Source of the DNA: Alviniconcha marisindica
Lineage: Eukaryota > Mollusca > Gastropoda > Provannidae
DNA: 64,000 bases
Assembly (NCBI GenBank): GCA_018857735.1
Contig: JABMCL010001849.1
Coordinates: 67,501-131,500, forward strand
Direction of reading: 5' to 3'
The position numbers and the translations under genes are program-made. Below, in pieces: positions 38,801 to 50,700 of the stretch (its first letter is position 1; each line of letters begins with the position of its first letter). The notes under the pieces were generated by a model, which saw only the letters and a program-made list of their open reading frames with translations, did not search any database and had not been told where the DNA came from.

Positions 38801-40198
38801 CCTGATGCATAGAGTGAAGGATACAGTGAGTTATGTAATGCATTATTAAATTAGGTTATGTACTGTTGTATCATTTCATTTATAGTGACTTGACACTGAA
38901 CCTCATACATGTATCATAGAAGAATTTGGTGCCTTAGAAAAGCATTTATTATTATTACCCTTTGTTCCTTAACATACCACTTAATATTTAAATAATACAA
39001 CAACTCATTACAAGCCTCGTGAGCAGTATTTTATACATCATCATGAGCCACTGCAACAAACACTTTCAGTTTCATACTGCAACATCTCGACACAAAGGTT
39101 TATAAAATAAACAAAAAAGACCTCTCCTCCAGCACAAACCTTGTTTTGCTTCATCAGTTTTTCCAGGTGAAGTTCTCTCATCAGTACCTGCCTGTTGCTG
39201 ATGCTGCCTTGCTGACGTGGACACTCCTGGTCCATCACCAGAAGTGTAGACTTCATGCCCTGAAAAACAGCAGTACACATAATCATAGAAGAAGAAGTAA
39301 AATGTTGATTGTAGCTACTCCTAGTCCTAATGGGGGGGGTATTACTATGAACACTGCACAGTACCATAAAATGACAGTAATGGCCAGCTTTGTGGCCGAT
39401 GGTCATTAATGGAAGAAGAACAGAAGAGGATACCCTGTCGTGCCGACTACCACCTCAACTCATTCTTCCCAAGGACAGTGAGGGACTGGAACACACTACC
39501 CCCAGAGACAGTCTCAGCCCCATCCATTGGTGCCTTCATCTCAAGGGTGGCCAAACTCAAGTAGACAACCACTTCCCTACCCCCCCCTCCCCCCCCACCA
39601 CCACCCTTTGTGTGTGTGCGTGTGTGTAGCGTGCAGTGCTTTGTAGGTTTGGATGTGCTCAGGGCTGTACGAGAGGTCCTCAGCAATGGGGGCCCGAAAA
39701 AGCATTTTGCCTGACAGCAGCTCCGCATACAGCAGCACTCTGCTACTAGGCAACTGGTAGCCCTTTTCTTCTTCTTCTTCTTTTTTTTCATGGTGTTAGG
39801 GTTAGGTATTGTATTTCCAGCCACACCCCCTTTTTCTCGCACACCATAAATATCAGTAATGATCAGACATTGATCCAGGAGATTACTGGAAGAAGTACTT
39901 TACAGACAATTTTCGCTAACTTCTGTGTGTTTTGGAGAAAACCTAGAAGCAAATGATCACCCCAGCAGTAATTATCATCTTAATAGAAGCCCAGCTTATG
40001 ACACTGCGTGTCCCCCAAGTCGTGGTGTATTGCAATGATGCAGCAATAGCCGACTTCGCGATTCAAAGTACGTGAACAAAGAAATATATTTTGCACAGCA
40101 ACCGTTTTGGAGCAAACATAAGTAGTTACCTTTCGACTAAGGTACTCTCTGACGATAGATTCGGCTATCGATTCGACATATGCGTTATCTGAAGACAT
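20787..40198 (-). CDS. MINDY4: MINDY4/FAM188B, K48-selective deubiquitinase family, complete, 17 exons
   Basis: Exons 5' to 3' (minus): 40198-40130, 39259-39140, 38734-38509, 37930-37755, 37166-36742, 36281-36116, 34898-34782, 34333-34245, 33278-33180, 32378-32315, 31806-31741, 30071-30001, 29496-29433, 28657-28496, 27834-27654, 21849-21774, 20835-20787. All borders are GT-AG and all phases close, giving 2220 nt or 739 residues; the human family member is of similar length. The N-terminus ([21 protein letters not shown]) and the C-terminal MINDY catalytic domain are both recognisable. The catalytic Cys is in [12 protein letters not shown] (about residue 437) and the His in [13 protein letters not shown] (about residue 658); [19 protein letters not shown] and [19 protein letters not shown] are further family signatures. 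The family cleaves K48-linked ubiquitin chains; activity of this member is inferred. The middle, about residues 140-380, is Ser-rich and low complexity. Introns are crowded with minisatellites. Confidence 0.93.
21300..21752. repeat. CA microsatellite with ATAGAAT interruptions
   Basis: Blocks of CA separated by CATAGAATACAC or CATAGAATGCAC, ending 22 bp from the donor of MINDY4 exon 16. Confidence 0.97.
21774..21849 (-). CDS. MINDY4: MINDY4 exon 16
   Basis: Encodes [20 protein letters not shown] with GT-AG borders; matches the conserved C-terminal LVPPLE-C-IRTK signature of the family. It joins the preceding exon across a 5.8-kb intron (21850-27653) that holds the 43-bp array. The last exon (20835-20787) adds [15 protein letters not shown] and the stop. 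Confidence 0.9.
22035..22225. repeat. 22-bp minisatellite
   Basis: About eight units of ATCTCCCCTACTGAGTCCCA type in MINDY4 intron 16-15. Confidence 0.9.
22409..22467 (-). mobile_element. SINE-C 3' tail
   Basis: Reverse complement reads TATAACTGTACTGGGTGACT then GGGCATAGAACACCAGGTTACT; diverged copy of 14548-14598. Confidence 0.55.
22468..24044. other. Intronic DNA without a supported gene
   Basis: Within the long MINDY4 intron. Short ACACTTGAT/TGTCAC-rich degenerate repeats lie at about 22620-22810. No splice-bounded coding frame was found on either strand. Confidence 0.5.
24045..27455. repeat. 43-bp minisatellite, about 79 copies, built on the MINDY4 exon 15 donor
   Basis: The unit is GTGAGTTAACACAAGGAAAG, GCAGAGACAGGAACTTGTAC and ATG. 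On the minus strand each unit reads AACTCACCATSTACAAGTTC, closely resembling the exon 15 end plus donor (AACTCACCATCT|GTAAGTTC at 27654). Copies next to the exon have CATCTGCAAGTTCC, distal ones CATCTACAAG or CATGTACAAG. The part from about 25020 to 26130 has many small deletions. Confidence 0.97.
27456..27640. repeat. Three diverged copies of the exon 15/intron border
   Basis: Three units of about 55 bp carry variants of gagtttaatctctccctgct and cctcaacctacatcaa, resembling exon sequence gagtttgatctcttcctgct at 27661. They bridge the exon and the 43-bp array. Confidence 0.65.
27654..27834 (-). CDS. MINDY4: MINDY4 exon 15 with the catalytic His
   Basis: Encodes [25 protein letters not shown] and [20 protein letters not shown]. 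The [13 protein letters not shown] stretch holds the predicted catalytic histidine. Acceptor CCGCCAG at 27834, donor ATCT|GTAAGT at 27654. Confidence 0.93.
28086..28240. repeat. Two-copy 74-bp tandem duplication
   Basis: Both copies contain GTGAGACCGTCCCCTTGTAA and CTCAGGTGCCTTTCAACAGC. Confidence 0.9.
28663..29112. repeat. 34-bp minisatellite at the acceptor of MINDY4 exon 14
   Basis: About 13-15 units, some 6 bp shorter, of AGGCAACACTCATCGCTGTC and AAACACAGTCACAC. The genuine acceptor is GAGTGTTGCCTGTGTGCAG|GAG at 28657, and the unit read on the minus strand has the same GAGTGTTGCCTGTGTG followed by AC instead of CAG. Confidence 0.95.
29628..29872. repeat. CA microsatellite with AAACACATATGCAT interruptions
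   Basis: Three CA blocks separated by GCAGAAACACATATGCATAC-type segments, in MINDY4 intron 12. Confidence 0.97.
30135..30935. repeat. 54-bp minisatellite 60 bp upstream of MINDY4 exon 12
   Basis: About 15 units containing CTTCCCCCAAGATTAGGGTC, ATATCTGTCTCAGCACTGTC and AGCAAAAACACAAA. On the minus (sense) strand each has GTTTTTGCTGACAG, a good 3' splice-site lookalike. Trailing degenerate copies reach 31045. The period, a multiple of 3, makes an 18-residue repeating frame. Confidence 0.97.
32085..32228. repeat. 42-bp repeat, three copies
   Basis: Units of ATGACAGTGGCTGAACAAGA plus TGTACAGTTTTTGCCATGAATAA split over two parts. Confidence 0.9.
33470..34190. repeat. 42-bp minisatellite
   Basis: About 17 units of AAGACCACATTCCATCCTTG and TGGTGAATGCACTTTATCCACA in MINDY4 intron 8. 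Long open frames on both strands are due to the period of 42. Confidence 0.96.
34245..34333 (-). CDS. MINDY4: MINDY4 exon 8 with the catalytic Cys
   Basis: Begins exactly at [12 protein letters not shown] and continues [17 protein letters not shown]; acceptor TTCACAG, donor GCAG|GTGAGT. The Cys in GGPC is the predicted nucleophile of MINDY deubiquitinases. The preceding exon (34898-34782) gives EWRLQSFSF ... FGVVQRK, and the following one (33278-33180) gives [20 protein letters not shown]. Confidence 0.94.
35000..36000. other. MINDY4 intron, nothing further seen
   Basis: AT-rich intron between exons 7 and 6 with no array or coding frame; a CA tract follows at 35995-36102, directly against the donor of exon 6. 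Confidence 0.6.
38408..38466 (-). mobile_element. SINE-C 3' tail
   Basis: Reverse complement reads TTGCCCTGATACACCTGTAC, TGGTTGACTGGGCGTAAAGC and a GTTACTTACTTACT tail. Confidence 0.65.
39410..39564 (+). mobile_element. LINE ORF2 3'-end remnant
   Basis: The plus frame reads [20 protein letters not shown], then [20 protein letters not shown] and LK, and stops at TAG. The SFFPRT-RDWN-LP pattern is typical of the very C-terminus of non-LTR retrotransposon reverse-transcriptase proteins, which agrees with a 5'-truncated insertion. It lies in MINDY4 intron 1, antisense to the gene. Confidence 0.75.
40130..40198 (-). CDS. MINDY4: MINDY4 first coding exon
   Basis: ATG at 40198, 23 codons ([20 protein letters not shown] then SRK), donor AAG|GTAACT. 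It matches the family N-terminus, so the start is well supported. Confidence 0.9.
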
Positions 40199-40815
40199 GG
40201 TCAGATGCCGTAACTGTGTCAGCGTGGCACAAATCAGAAATAAACAAGTTGTTTTAACGGAGTCAGTCTCGGCACAAACCATAGGTGGCAGCCATTTTTA
40301 CACAAATACCAGGTTTACCGAAAAGCTCAAGTAATAACAAAACAAATATTATTTAAACAAACTAAATTGATTATCTTTTCTTTCAGAAATAGAGAAACAA
40401 AATAATCGTTCCTCATCCTTTTCTCAAAAAAATTAACCACTCTTCATAAGATTGAAAAATAGTCATTTAGCCAACAGCTTTTCAAGAGGAGAGCACTCTG
40501 CAAACACTCTTAGCAGACGATAACAAACAGGTCTTACTGTCTAGATCTGGATCTGGTTTCGTGCGTTGCAGAGGTCATTTTTGTCTCAACTGGAACATAT
40601 TCATCTGTTAAATTAATAGAAAACAGTATTACGTGCATATTACAAGCATCTGTCTGATGTATTAATACTTTAGTGACATTTCCTTTTCTTTCGTTTTTTT
40701 CTTCCCCCATGTACACTGGTCACACAAAATGTTAAATCGTGGCAGTGGCGGGAGGTTTACAACCTCAGGCAGAATGAACGATTGTTAAACATACAGAAAT
40801 AGAGTTAGATACACA
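40199..40815. promoter_or_regulatory. Putative shared head-to-head promoter of MINDY4 and TERT
   Basis: 617 bp separate the MINDY4 ATG and the proposed TERT ATG on opposite strands. The segment is AT-rich, free of minisatellites and has no obvious TATA box at an expected place. A bidirectional promoter is inferred from layout only; transcription starts cannot be seen. Confidence 0.45.
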
Positions 40816-40860
40816 ATGAATGCAAACAAATCATATCCAGGTTCCACGGGGTCCCCCAAG
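40816..40860 (+). CDS. TERT: Proposed TERT first coding exon
   Basis: An ATG at 40816, 15 codons ([15 protein letters not shown]) and a consensus donor AAG|GTGAGT. Phase 0 matches the start of exon 2 ([12 protein letters not shown]), and an in-frame stop lies upstream at 40786. The peptide is too short for homology, so the call rests on splice signal, phase and position. Confidence 0.55.
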
Positions 40861-43800
40861 GTGAGTCGGTCCTCTTGTACATTGTCGATTACACAAACAA
40901 TATTGGCCTAATTTTAGGTTTTGCTAAACGGTGCTAAAGGCCGAGGAATGAGTGAACAACTGCTGGTGAGGTTGACAAAATAGAACAGGTCTAGGGAAAT
41001 GTACTCACCAGTGCGACGAAACACAAGGAAACAATAGTACACGAGCGCCTGATACAAAAATTATTTTCTTCGGGTGCAAGAAGACAGACAACAAAAGAGG
41101 AAGGAAGCAAAGAAGAGGACAGACAAGGACACGGTATATGAGCTCTTCCTTTCTGCCCAGAACAATCAAGGATTGGAACTGCCTGCCCAAGGAAGTAGTT
41201 GAGGCCACCACGCTTGACACTTTTGTGTCAAGGGCCTGGTCCCTATAAACCCTCAGACCCCCCCCCCCCCCCCCCCCCCACTGACACTAGTAACAGTAAA
41301 CATACAAATGGAGCTCTAGGGCAAACCCCCCACCAAGTGCCCAGGTGCCATAATGATCAGCAATTTAATCATGGGCCCTCAATATGAAGAAGAGCTGATG
41401 TCGAAAGCACTTGTGTACTATTGCTTCCTTGCATTTCTTCACATTGGTGCTCAAGGCTGTGAAGTGCACTACATACTGCTTCCCAGTCACTTTGGTGGTG
41501 TGGTGATGCTTGTTCTGATTCCGCTTGTGGAGTTAAGGATGGTAGGACACCACCTACTATGCCATCTACTGACAGTGTTACTTTTACACTTCTTACAGTG
41601 TTAGCCAAGTTGCAAAGTCAGAATGAGTGAGCATGAATTCCCTCCAGAGCAGATTGTCACTACCTCCCTCCATCAATCTCTGTATCACTATCACTGTATC
41701 AGTGTATGTTGACTCGACACTGAAGGCTTTGAATTTGATCAGAACTGCCTCAAGCAAGAAAGGAGGCAGGAACACTAAGAATGAGGCCACCGTGAGACTG
41801 AGAGCATGGTGTAAATGATGAAGGGCCGCAGAGGCTGGGACAGTTTTTATTGTGCGGTGATGGATAATGGTGAGGATGATCTCTGGTAATAATTATGATG
41901 GAGACCTATCCATTTCAGTTTGAGGCTACATACTACTGACCGGGCCGAAGACCTCGCATACTCATAGTTATCCCAGTTTTACTGTTAGCCAGGCTGGGGA
42001 ACTGCAACACAGTTACAGCAAACCCATCAAACACAGACACATAGGTCTGTGAAGTTTGGCTGTGTGGTCCCCCAGCCTCCCCATGGGGATATATAGCACT
42101 CCCAACTCCAGGTAGGACTAGGAGTTGGTCAGGGCTGAAAAATCACACATGACCGATGGGATTCAAACTTACAACCTTCCAATCTTCATTTGAGGTGCTA
42201 ATCACTACGGTACAAGGGCCAGTGGAAGTGGAAGGTAATTATCTCATTTCTGATGTCCAAGTCAACTGTGCTTTTGCTGTTCTTGTCTTTTTCAGGTGGA
42301 CATTATTCTTCAGACTCTGTATGGGCGTGTCGCAAATCTGGAGTCATGGATTAGACGTATTGACAAAGAACAAGCTCTGGAATCCACTCTGGTCACTGAC
42401 AGTGATCATGCAGGGTAGGGCCTTTTGTTTGTATAATTCCTGTATAAGTTAATTTCTATTAGTGTATGTTTCAAACTGTAACACTAACACAAACAGTGCT
42501 GATGGTTCCAGACCTGTATAACTTAGTGTATGTTTTTGATTGTAACACTAACAGTTACACAAACAATGTTCAAGGTTCCAGATCAAATCAAAAGTTTAGA
42601 TTGTTTGGGTGGCTGGGTGGGATGAGAGTGGAGGAGGTGGTCATTCATCATCCTTTTTTGTGTGTGTGTATGTGGGGGGGGGGGGGGTCTTTGTTTTTCT
42701 TTTTATTCTGCTGCTGTTCTGTGTTCATGTGATTGTGTATAGTTCTAGTTTAAGGTGGTCCAAAATTTAATAACAAAGGAGCAGAACTCAACAAAATTTA
42801 CACACACACGCACACACACACACACACAAATGCAGGCAAATTGAGCTTTATTCAGATTATTGACTGTTATTTTAAAGACACCTAACTACAGACAATCAAG
42901 TATCAACACTTAACTAAGTTAACACTAGCACCCACTCTAAGCTTGGCGTGAAGAAACTCAGTGAGTACAAGTCATAAGGATAATCTCTGTAAGTAGTGTA
43001 AATGCCTTGTTTTTGGTCTGTGACACTAGTCACTGCAACACATTCATTGTTATGATGAGATGTTTTACCAGTTATATATTGTTCCTTCCCCCCCCCCCCC
43101 CCCCCCACACACCACATCCCACCCCATCCTTTTTGTTGTTGTTTTCTTCTTTTTATTCACTTGTACTTTTGTAGGGGTGTTTTGTTGTTGTATGTATGGT
43201 TGTTTTGCAGAACTTGGTCTTTTTTATCAAACTTCTGTTTCAGTTGGCACAAGTGCCATTTGTTATATTTGTCTGATATCTGATAAGTAAGTTTATTCAG
43301 TGTCTATTTTCCAGATTCCTACATCTGCTGAAAACAACACTTGTGGCAGAGGAAGTAAACAGCAAGGAGCTTAGAACACCTGTCAGTCTCTCCCAAGTGT
43401 CTCATCAACAGGAAATAGTTGTTAGAGCTGTGGAGGTAATTTTGTTTTTCTGTATGAGTAGGTGTGTGCTGACATGCATTTCATTGCTTTTCTGTTGTTG
43501 TTTTTTGTTGTTTTTTTGGCTTCAACTATCTTTTGATTCATTTGTCTACAGCTGTTTAAAGTAATTTAGAGTTATTTGATGTTTGCATTGTTTTTGTTGT
43601 TGTTGTTTATAGCAGTAACCGAGTAAATGTTTGTTCTTCATTTGTGCATCTGCACACTACATATAAATATATGTGCCCACACTTTAATTTTTTTATTGTA
43701 ATCTTCATCTGTTGTTTTTTTAATGATATTTCACAGTCCCATTGAAAGCTTTGAGTTTTTGTAACAGTTTATATTTAACTTTAAAGTCTGCTTTAACCAT

Positions 43801-46800
43801 TTTTCTGTTTTAGCGAGTGTTGCGTCGAGATGGAGTGGGCAACAATGTCTTGTCATTTGGATTTGGTCCGGTATGATTTTTTTTATAGTTATAATTTCAG
43901 TATATATATATATATGTGTCCCGCTCCTACCAATTCAATGCTAAGGTGCAGCAGCCAATCAGCCCTAGACACAGAAATAGCCACTGGGGGTCGATTTAGG
44001 TGAATTTCACTTTTTTGCAGAATTACATTTTTTAGACCTTAAATCATCATGTAGTTATGGTATTTTGGTTTAGAGATAGCATTAAACTGTTAAAAAGTGG
44101 GTTTAAATGCTCCTACCAGCAATAAAAGACTAATGTTTATGCAGAATGACCAACATTCGGCAGAATAAAACGTATTTTTCCCCGTACAGTACCCCAGCAT
44201 GTAGCACACCGTTGGAAAGCTCTTTGTGAGAACCTTCCCGCTGGATGTGTCAAGATAAGATTAAACTAGGTCAGTCCTCCCAAATAAGGCAAACGTAAGG
44301 TACACAAACTTATAGCTAATGCAAAAAAAGAAAATAGGTAATACTCTGTTAAAGCAAAATGATTAACATTTAATGAAAATGGGGGGGTGGCATGGTGTGC
44401 ACAGAATGTGCAACGAAATGCTTGGCGTGTCACCATCCATGTCACAACCAATTTTCACTTAAGTACACCCTTCAGTGGATATTCAAATGGACTGCACAGA
44501 GTGTGGCTAGAGTGCTGTGAGTATGAGTTTGCATTCTGTTCATGTGCAGATGACGGATAACCCCAAAGCATCAGTGAGTAGCGTATCCAGCATAGAGTAC
44601 CGCTACCCCAACAGCAGCATCAACAGACTGCAGTACAAAGTGTGGAAAACGCTGCTGACCAGGTGATGGCACTGGTGATTTATTGTCTTGTTTTTGGATA
44701 TGGGATGGAGTGCCTATGGACTTTCACAGCTGAACTGAATGACTGTTCCTGAGGCAGCCATTTAATTGGTAGGGGTTGTCCTAACAGCAGTGTCGACAGA
44801 CTGCAGTACAATGTGTGGAAAATGCTGCTGACCAGGTGAGGACTAAGGACCCCCCCTCTTTTCACTGACCAAGGACCACTCTTTTCACTGACCGTGGACC
44901 ACCCCTCTCTTCACTGACCAAGGACCACCCCTTTTCACTAAGCACCATTCATCTTTTCACTGACCAGGGACCACTCTTTTCACTGACCAAGGACCACCCC
45001 TTTTCACTAAGGACCACCCCTCTTTTCACTGACCAAGGACCACCCCTTTTCACCAAGGACCACCCCCTCTTTTCACTGACCAAGGACCACCCCTCTTTTC
45101 ACTGACCAAGGACCACCCCTTTTCACCAAGGACCACCCCTCTTTTCACTGACCAAGGACCACCATTTTTCACAAAGGACCACCCCTCTTTTCACTGACAC
45201 TGACCAAGGACCACCCCCTCTTTTCACTGACCAAGGATCACTCTTTTCACTGACCAAGGACCACCCCTTTTCACCAAGGACCACCCCTCTTTTCACTGAC
45301 CAAGGACCATCCCTCTGTTCACTGACCAAGGACCACCCCTTTTCACCAAGGACCACCCCTCTTTTCACAGACCAAGGACCACCCCTCATTTCACTGACGA
45401 TGGACTACCCCTTTTCACTGACCAAGGACCACCCCTCATTTCACTGACCATGGACTCATTTCACTGACCATGGACCTTTTTCACTAAGGGCCACTACTCT
45501 TTTCACAGACCAATTACCACCTCATTTTACTAAGGACCACCCCTCTTTTCACTGACCAAGGACAGCTATTCTTTTCACTGACCAAGGACCACTTTTTTCA
45601 CTGACCAAGGACCACCCCTCTTTTCACTGACCAAGGACCACCCCTCTTTTCACTGACCAAGGACCACCCCTCTTTTCAGACCCCTTGTTGCTTGTTTTCT
45701 TTCTTGGCTGGTCTTAAGGGAGGAGCTCCACTGACATAAAGGTTAAGAAAACCACACCCGTATATTATACTGTTTGGCTCAGCTACCCAAACACCTTGCT
45801 TTTCTTCCTTGTGTGTGTTTCAGAGTGGGGGACACACTAATGAGCCATTTATTGGAAAACACGTCCATCTTCATTCTGTTGGTCAAACCTGCTGTGTACC
45901 TTCAGGTCACAGGTGAGAATTGTCAGTCAGCTTCGTAAAGCTTGTGACTTTTCGTAGCCCTCAGCTGGGCAGATGGAATCTGTACAAATTATAGGGTGGG
46001 GCACCTCCTTGTACAAATTACAGGGTGGGGCACCTCCTTGTACAAATTACAGGGTGGGGCACCTCCTTGTACAAATTACAGGGTGGGGCACCTTGTACAA
46101 ATTACAGGGTGGGGCACCTCCTTGTACAAATTATAGGGTGGGGCACCTCCTTGTACAAATTACAGGGTGGGGCACCTCCTTGTACAAATTACAGGGTGGG
46201 GCACCTCCTTCCTTTGATGACTGCCAAAATGAGACTCCTGTCAAGTAAAAGTAGTGTGTACAGTGTGCACCTATCCATGCTTGAACTTTGAAACATGTTT
46301 GAGTTGTATAAAGAAAACGTGTTCACATGATCAAAGAAACATAAAAAATGTAACATGAGCAACCATCTGCATGTGGTCCAGAGTGCAGAAATACAGCCGG
46401 ATTGGTCTTTTGAAGTAACAGGGGGGAGGGGGGGCAGAGCACAGACACTTGACATGGAAGTGAAAATGATGTTATCACGTAACTGGAAATAATAGGCAAA
46501 CAAACTGTCCCATGCACATACATACATGTGTGCTTACACATGCATGCATGCACAAACTGGCAGGTACACATGCATGTAGGCAGGCACACATGGACACACA
46601 TACCTACAGCATGAGAATAGAACCATTACAGCTACCAGAATAAAGAACCTGATGCTTTTGTTTCAGGGAAGCCTGTGTACCAGATGTGGCCATACTCTGC
46701 CGGATCCACCTGGACAGCCAAACGGTGCACTTGTCCACCGCAGAAAACACCCAGTGTGAAAGCACGGGGCAGAAGAAAGCCACCAAAAGTGAAGAAAACG

Positions 46801-47575
46801 CAGAAACAAGGGAAACATGGACCGTCAGAAGAAGTTCACATCACCGGGAAATCACAGCCCAGTGCCTGGTCTCCCCACCACCACACCAAACAGTTTGTGA
46901 ACTCAAGCTCCAGCAGGCAACAGCAGTGCAGTGATGCGCACAAACTCAAACAGCCAAAGACAGGGAAGAGAAAGGTACGGTGTGAGGAATGTGCGCCAGA
47001 ATCAAAGAGGAGAAAGAAGTGTGATGATGAGAAGAGCAGACATTCACTGTTAGATGGATCTCGCGGTGATCAAGAGGCAACGTGCACTAAGCGCCCTGCT
47101 TTTGCTGAAAGCCCTAGGGTTAGCGTTACCTCCAGCCCTGTTACACCGTGTGTCTCAGAAAAGGACAGCGGCACAAGCAGTGTAGACACCAGCCATCCTG
47201 GCACAGTGGAAGAACCCTTAGGGAAGCGCAGTTGCAGAGGCACCGGCAGCAGCCTCCAGACGTCACACGGCCAGATAGAGACCAGCCAGGAAAGCATGCA
47301 TGGGAAAACACATTTGGGTCAGTGGTGCAGCCCAGCTGTTTCCCCAACAGTGGTGCCAGAGACGAGTGAGAGTTCTGTTGAGGTCACGGAAGTTGTGGAT
47401 GGGTCATGTCCTCCTGCTGGTGAGGCTGGCAAAGCGTCCTCTCTGAAGACAAAACGGCAGAGGAAAAGAGCGAGGCAGAGAAAAAAGAAGCTTTCCCAAA
47501 GGGCATGCACAGAAGCCTCTGTTCCTTATCAGTAAGTGGTTAAAAAGAACAAGCAGATTCACAACAGCTGTTCTG

Positions 47576-47621
<46 letters not shown>

Positions 47622-47663
47622 CTTTCTCTCTCTCTATGTCTGTCTCTCTCTGTCTCTCTGTCT

Positions 47664-47734
<71 letters not shown>

Positions 47735-50700
47735 CTGTCTGTCTGTGTGGCTGTTGCTCTTCATCTTTCTTTGTCTCAGTTTTATTTGTTTGCCTGTCTG
47801 TGTCATCTCTTCACCCTAATTTAACTGTTATGGTTGACTGGGCATAAAAACAAAACAAAAAAACTTCCTGTCTCATCTCTGAATATATAAGAATTTCAGT
47901 CTATTTTATTCCTTATTCCTCATGGGCCAATGTGTGAGTATGTGTACTTATTTTCATTATGTACCTGTGTAACCTTTTTTGGAAGGGGGAGGGTGGGTGT
48001 AATGGGGGTAATGAATGTATTTGCCATGTTTATTATTTTGTTGCAAGGTGTATGCTTTTCAACTCTCATGACAAATATGAGTCTTTGTCCAGATCAGTCT
48101 TTTCCCAGTCAGTGATCTTCGGCAATAACAAGGGGTTACTTCTTTATTTGTTTATTTGTTTCAGGTATCACAAATATGTTTCACGGCTGAGTCTTCTGTA
48201 TGGAAAAAGTCTGCGGGAGAAATTTCCAAAAAACTGTACGTATGCCTAATTATTTTGTTTACAATACATTATGTTTTATTTCTTGAACAATTAAAACAGC
48301 CATTTTGGCTGAAATTTGTTTGATGTTGTTTTTGACAGAGTTCTGTGGTGCTTACTCTTATAGGATCTTTTGATATGCACCTCTACAAGGTTGACTGGAC
48401 ATAAAACACCAACTTACTTACTTACACACCTGTACAAGCTCAGGTATTTACGAGTATTTTATTACAAATACTGTTTCAGTCTGGCTTTTTAAAAATTATG
48501 TATGTCAGAATATCAGCTGTACAGTCTTTTCATTTCTTTGTTTAACTGCTGTAAAACAAATTATAATGAAAAACATGTCATTTGAAAGTCAGATCTAAAT
48601 GCACAAAAGTTTTTATTTTAGTTTTTAAAGCTTTAAATAGGACAACACAAAACTTGTGCAATTTTTTTTAAGGTAAACTCCCTTTTTGAATGACAGACAG
48701 CTCTATCCAAAGCTGTCTTATTGACTGTGTGTGTGTGTATGTGTGTGTGTGTGTGTGTGCACATACATGCTCGCATGAGTTTGTTTTGACTGTGTTTTAG
48801 TTCTTTGCTTTGTAATTGTAGCGGGCTATGTGTTCCAGTTTGGAGAAATAACACCGAAAGAGTACATTATTATTATAGATGGTGATAAATAAAAAAATTG
48901 ACTGCTTGTCTGATTTCAGTTTTTACCCAACAGTGTTGTCCTGTTGAAATCAGCATTCTTGTTAACCTTTTCCATGTTAAGATCTGATTTCTGAACACTA
49001 GCAGTTAACTTTTTTTCTCAATTTTTCATGTGAAAATCATTTGTAGTCAGTCTGGTATTTGTGGGGCTTACCTCTTTGCTTTGTTTGTTTAGAACTATGT
49101 TTATTGTATATTTTGTTAATTTTTTTAGCCTTGTTTGTTTAGAACTGTGTTTATTTTATATTTTGTTACTGTTACATTTTTGTGCCTTGTTTGTTTAGAA
49201 TTGTGTTTGTTTTCTGTTCTGTTGCTATCACTACAGTCTGCGTAGCCAGCCTTGATGCTTCAGAAGGAGCCAGGTCACTTCTGACGGATATTTTTGTGCG
49301 GGGTGACGTTGGTGGGAACTTCTCCAAGAGTGACCAGCCTTGTCAGTGTCAAGCCACAGCACTTCCTTTGCTGGTCGAAAGTGGCCAAAATATGGGTCCG
49401 AGTCGAGACAGCGGTCAGGTGTCTGCCAATTCCACCCACAACAGCCAAATGGGCAGTTATTGCAGACCTCCTGCATCACAACCTGTGCAGTTGCAGGAGT
49501 CTGAGTCTCCCGGTGACACAGAGAGCGGTTCCAGGCCTGCTGTTCACAGGCAACACCTCTACATTGAAGACAACGTGAAAACCCAGAATCATTGTGGTGG
49601 GGATGCTGGGGCATCAGCCTCCATGCCAGTGGGTGACCAACAGAGCAAAGTCACGCTGGTGCCGTTGTGTTCTAGGGCCTCGGAACACAGCAGCACAGCA
49701 GCTGGAGCACGTGAGAGCATGAGTGAGGAATCAGAGGAAAAGGAAATGGAAGTTGGTGACCCAGGGCAGAGCATGATCAGAGACTCCGAGGGCAGCATGG
49801 ACACACCGAGGGACCTGTCTTATGAGGCTGATGTATCATCCTCAGGTAGCTGCTCCCTCCCCTGTGGACAACGACAATTTACAGATGCACCAGAGATGCC
49901 AGTGTCTGTGAGCATTTTGTCTACCACAAGTAGTTGTACACCGGAACATTCATCACAACATTTCCCAGTGAAAGACTCCGTAAAATCTCTTGATTCTGCC
50001 TTAGGGAGAAAGGCCTCCCAGTCGTCACAGTTCAGAGGAGAGGACAGAAGTACGAGTTCAGACACGTCTCCAGATGTTGTCAGTCCCAGCCAGTCTAACG
50101 GGACTGTTGTTACTCCTCCCACATTTGTCTCGTCACAGCAGACTGATGTTGAGATAACAAGTGCCGCGTTAAGCCAAGAGGGAAGTCTGCTGCAGGCCAA
50201 GCAGCCCGAGACCCCCAACCCGGCTGCTGCCACACAGGCAGCAAAGGATGGAAGAACACCCATGCAGATTATGCTTGCAGACAGCTCCTCGTCTGTGACC
50301 CAGGAGTGGACGTCCTCTCTCCGATCGCCCATGGACATCCTCCTCGTGGACAGCCCTTCGGTGTGCAGGACCAGCTCCAAATCCTCGTCCTCTTTTGCCA
50401 TCTCCGATCCCAGCTGCGGGTCAGGCTTTGTTGCCCGTTCTCCCCTGCTGGACCACTCCAGCTTTTACGCTGATGGCAGTTTGAGGGACAGGACCATGGC
50501 TAACCTAGACATGGTAGGCCAGACTCCAAAAGCTGCACAGTTTGAGGGTGAAGACACTCACCAGTCTGTGCCCACAGCCTCTGGGTCAGTGGACGGAAAG
50601 GTCAGCGGGGAAGCTTGGCAGAAAGATGCTGCATCTGCTGGCAGAGAGCTGAGAGAAGTTGGGGCATTCACACTGGGCGCTGAGAGAGGAGCATCGACTT

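Noticed and set aside
39620..39840. Continuation of the LINE remnant past 39564
   Set aside because: No frame continues after the TAG and the sequence is low complexity.
41369..41790. Minus-strand frames with [20 protein letters not shown] and [16 protein letters not shown]
   Set aside because: Weakly protein-like, but with stops between the pieces, no splice borders and no recognised family; perhaps a decayed element in TERT intron 1.
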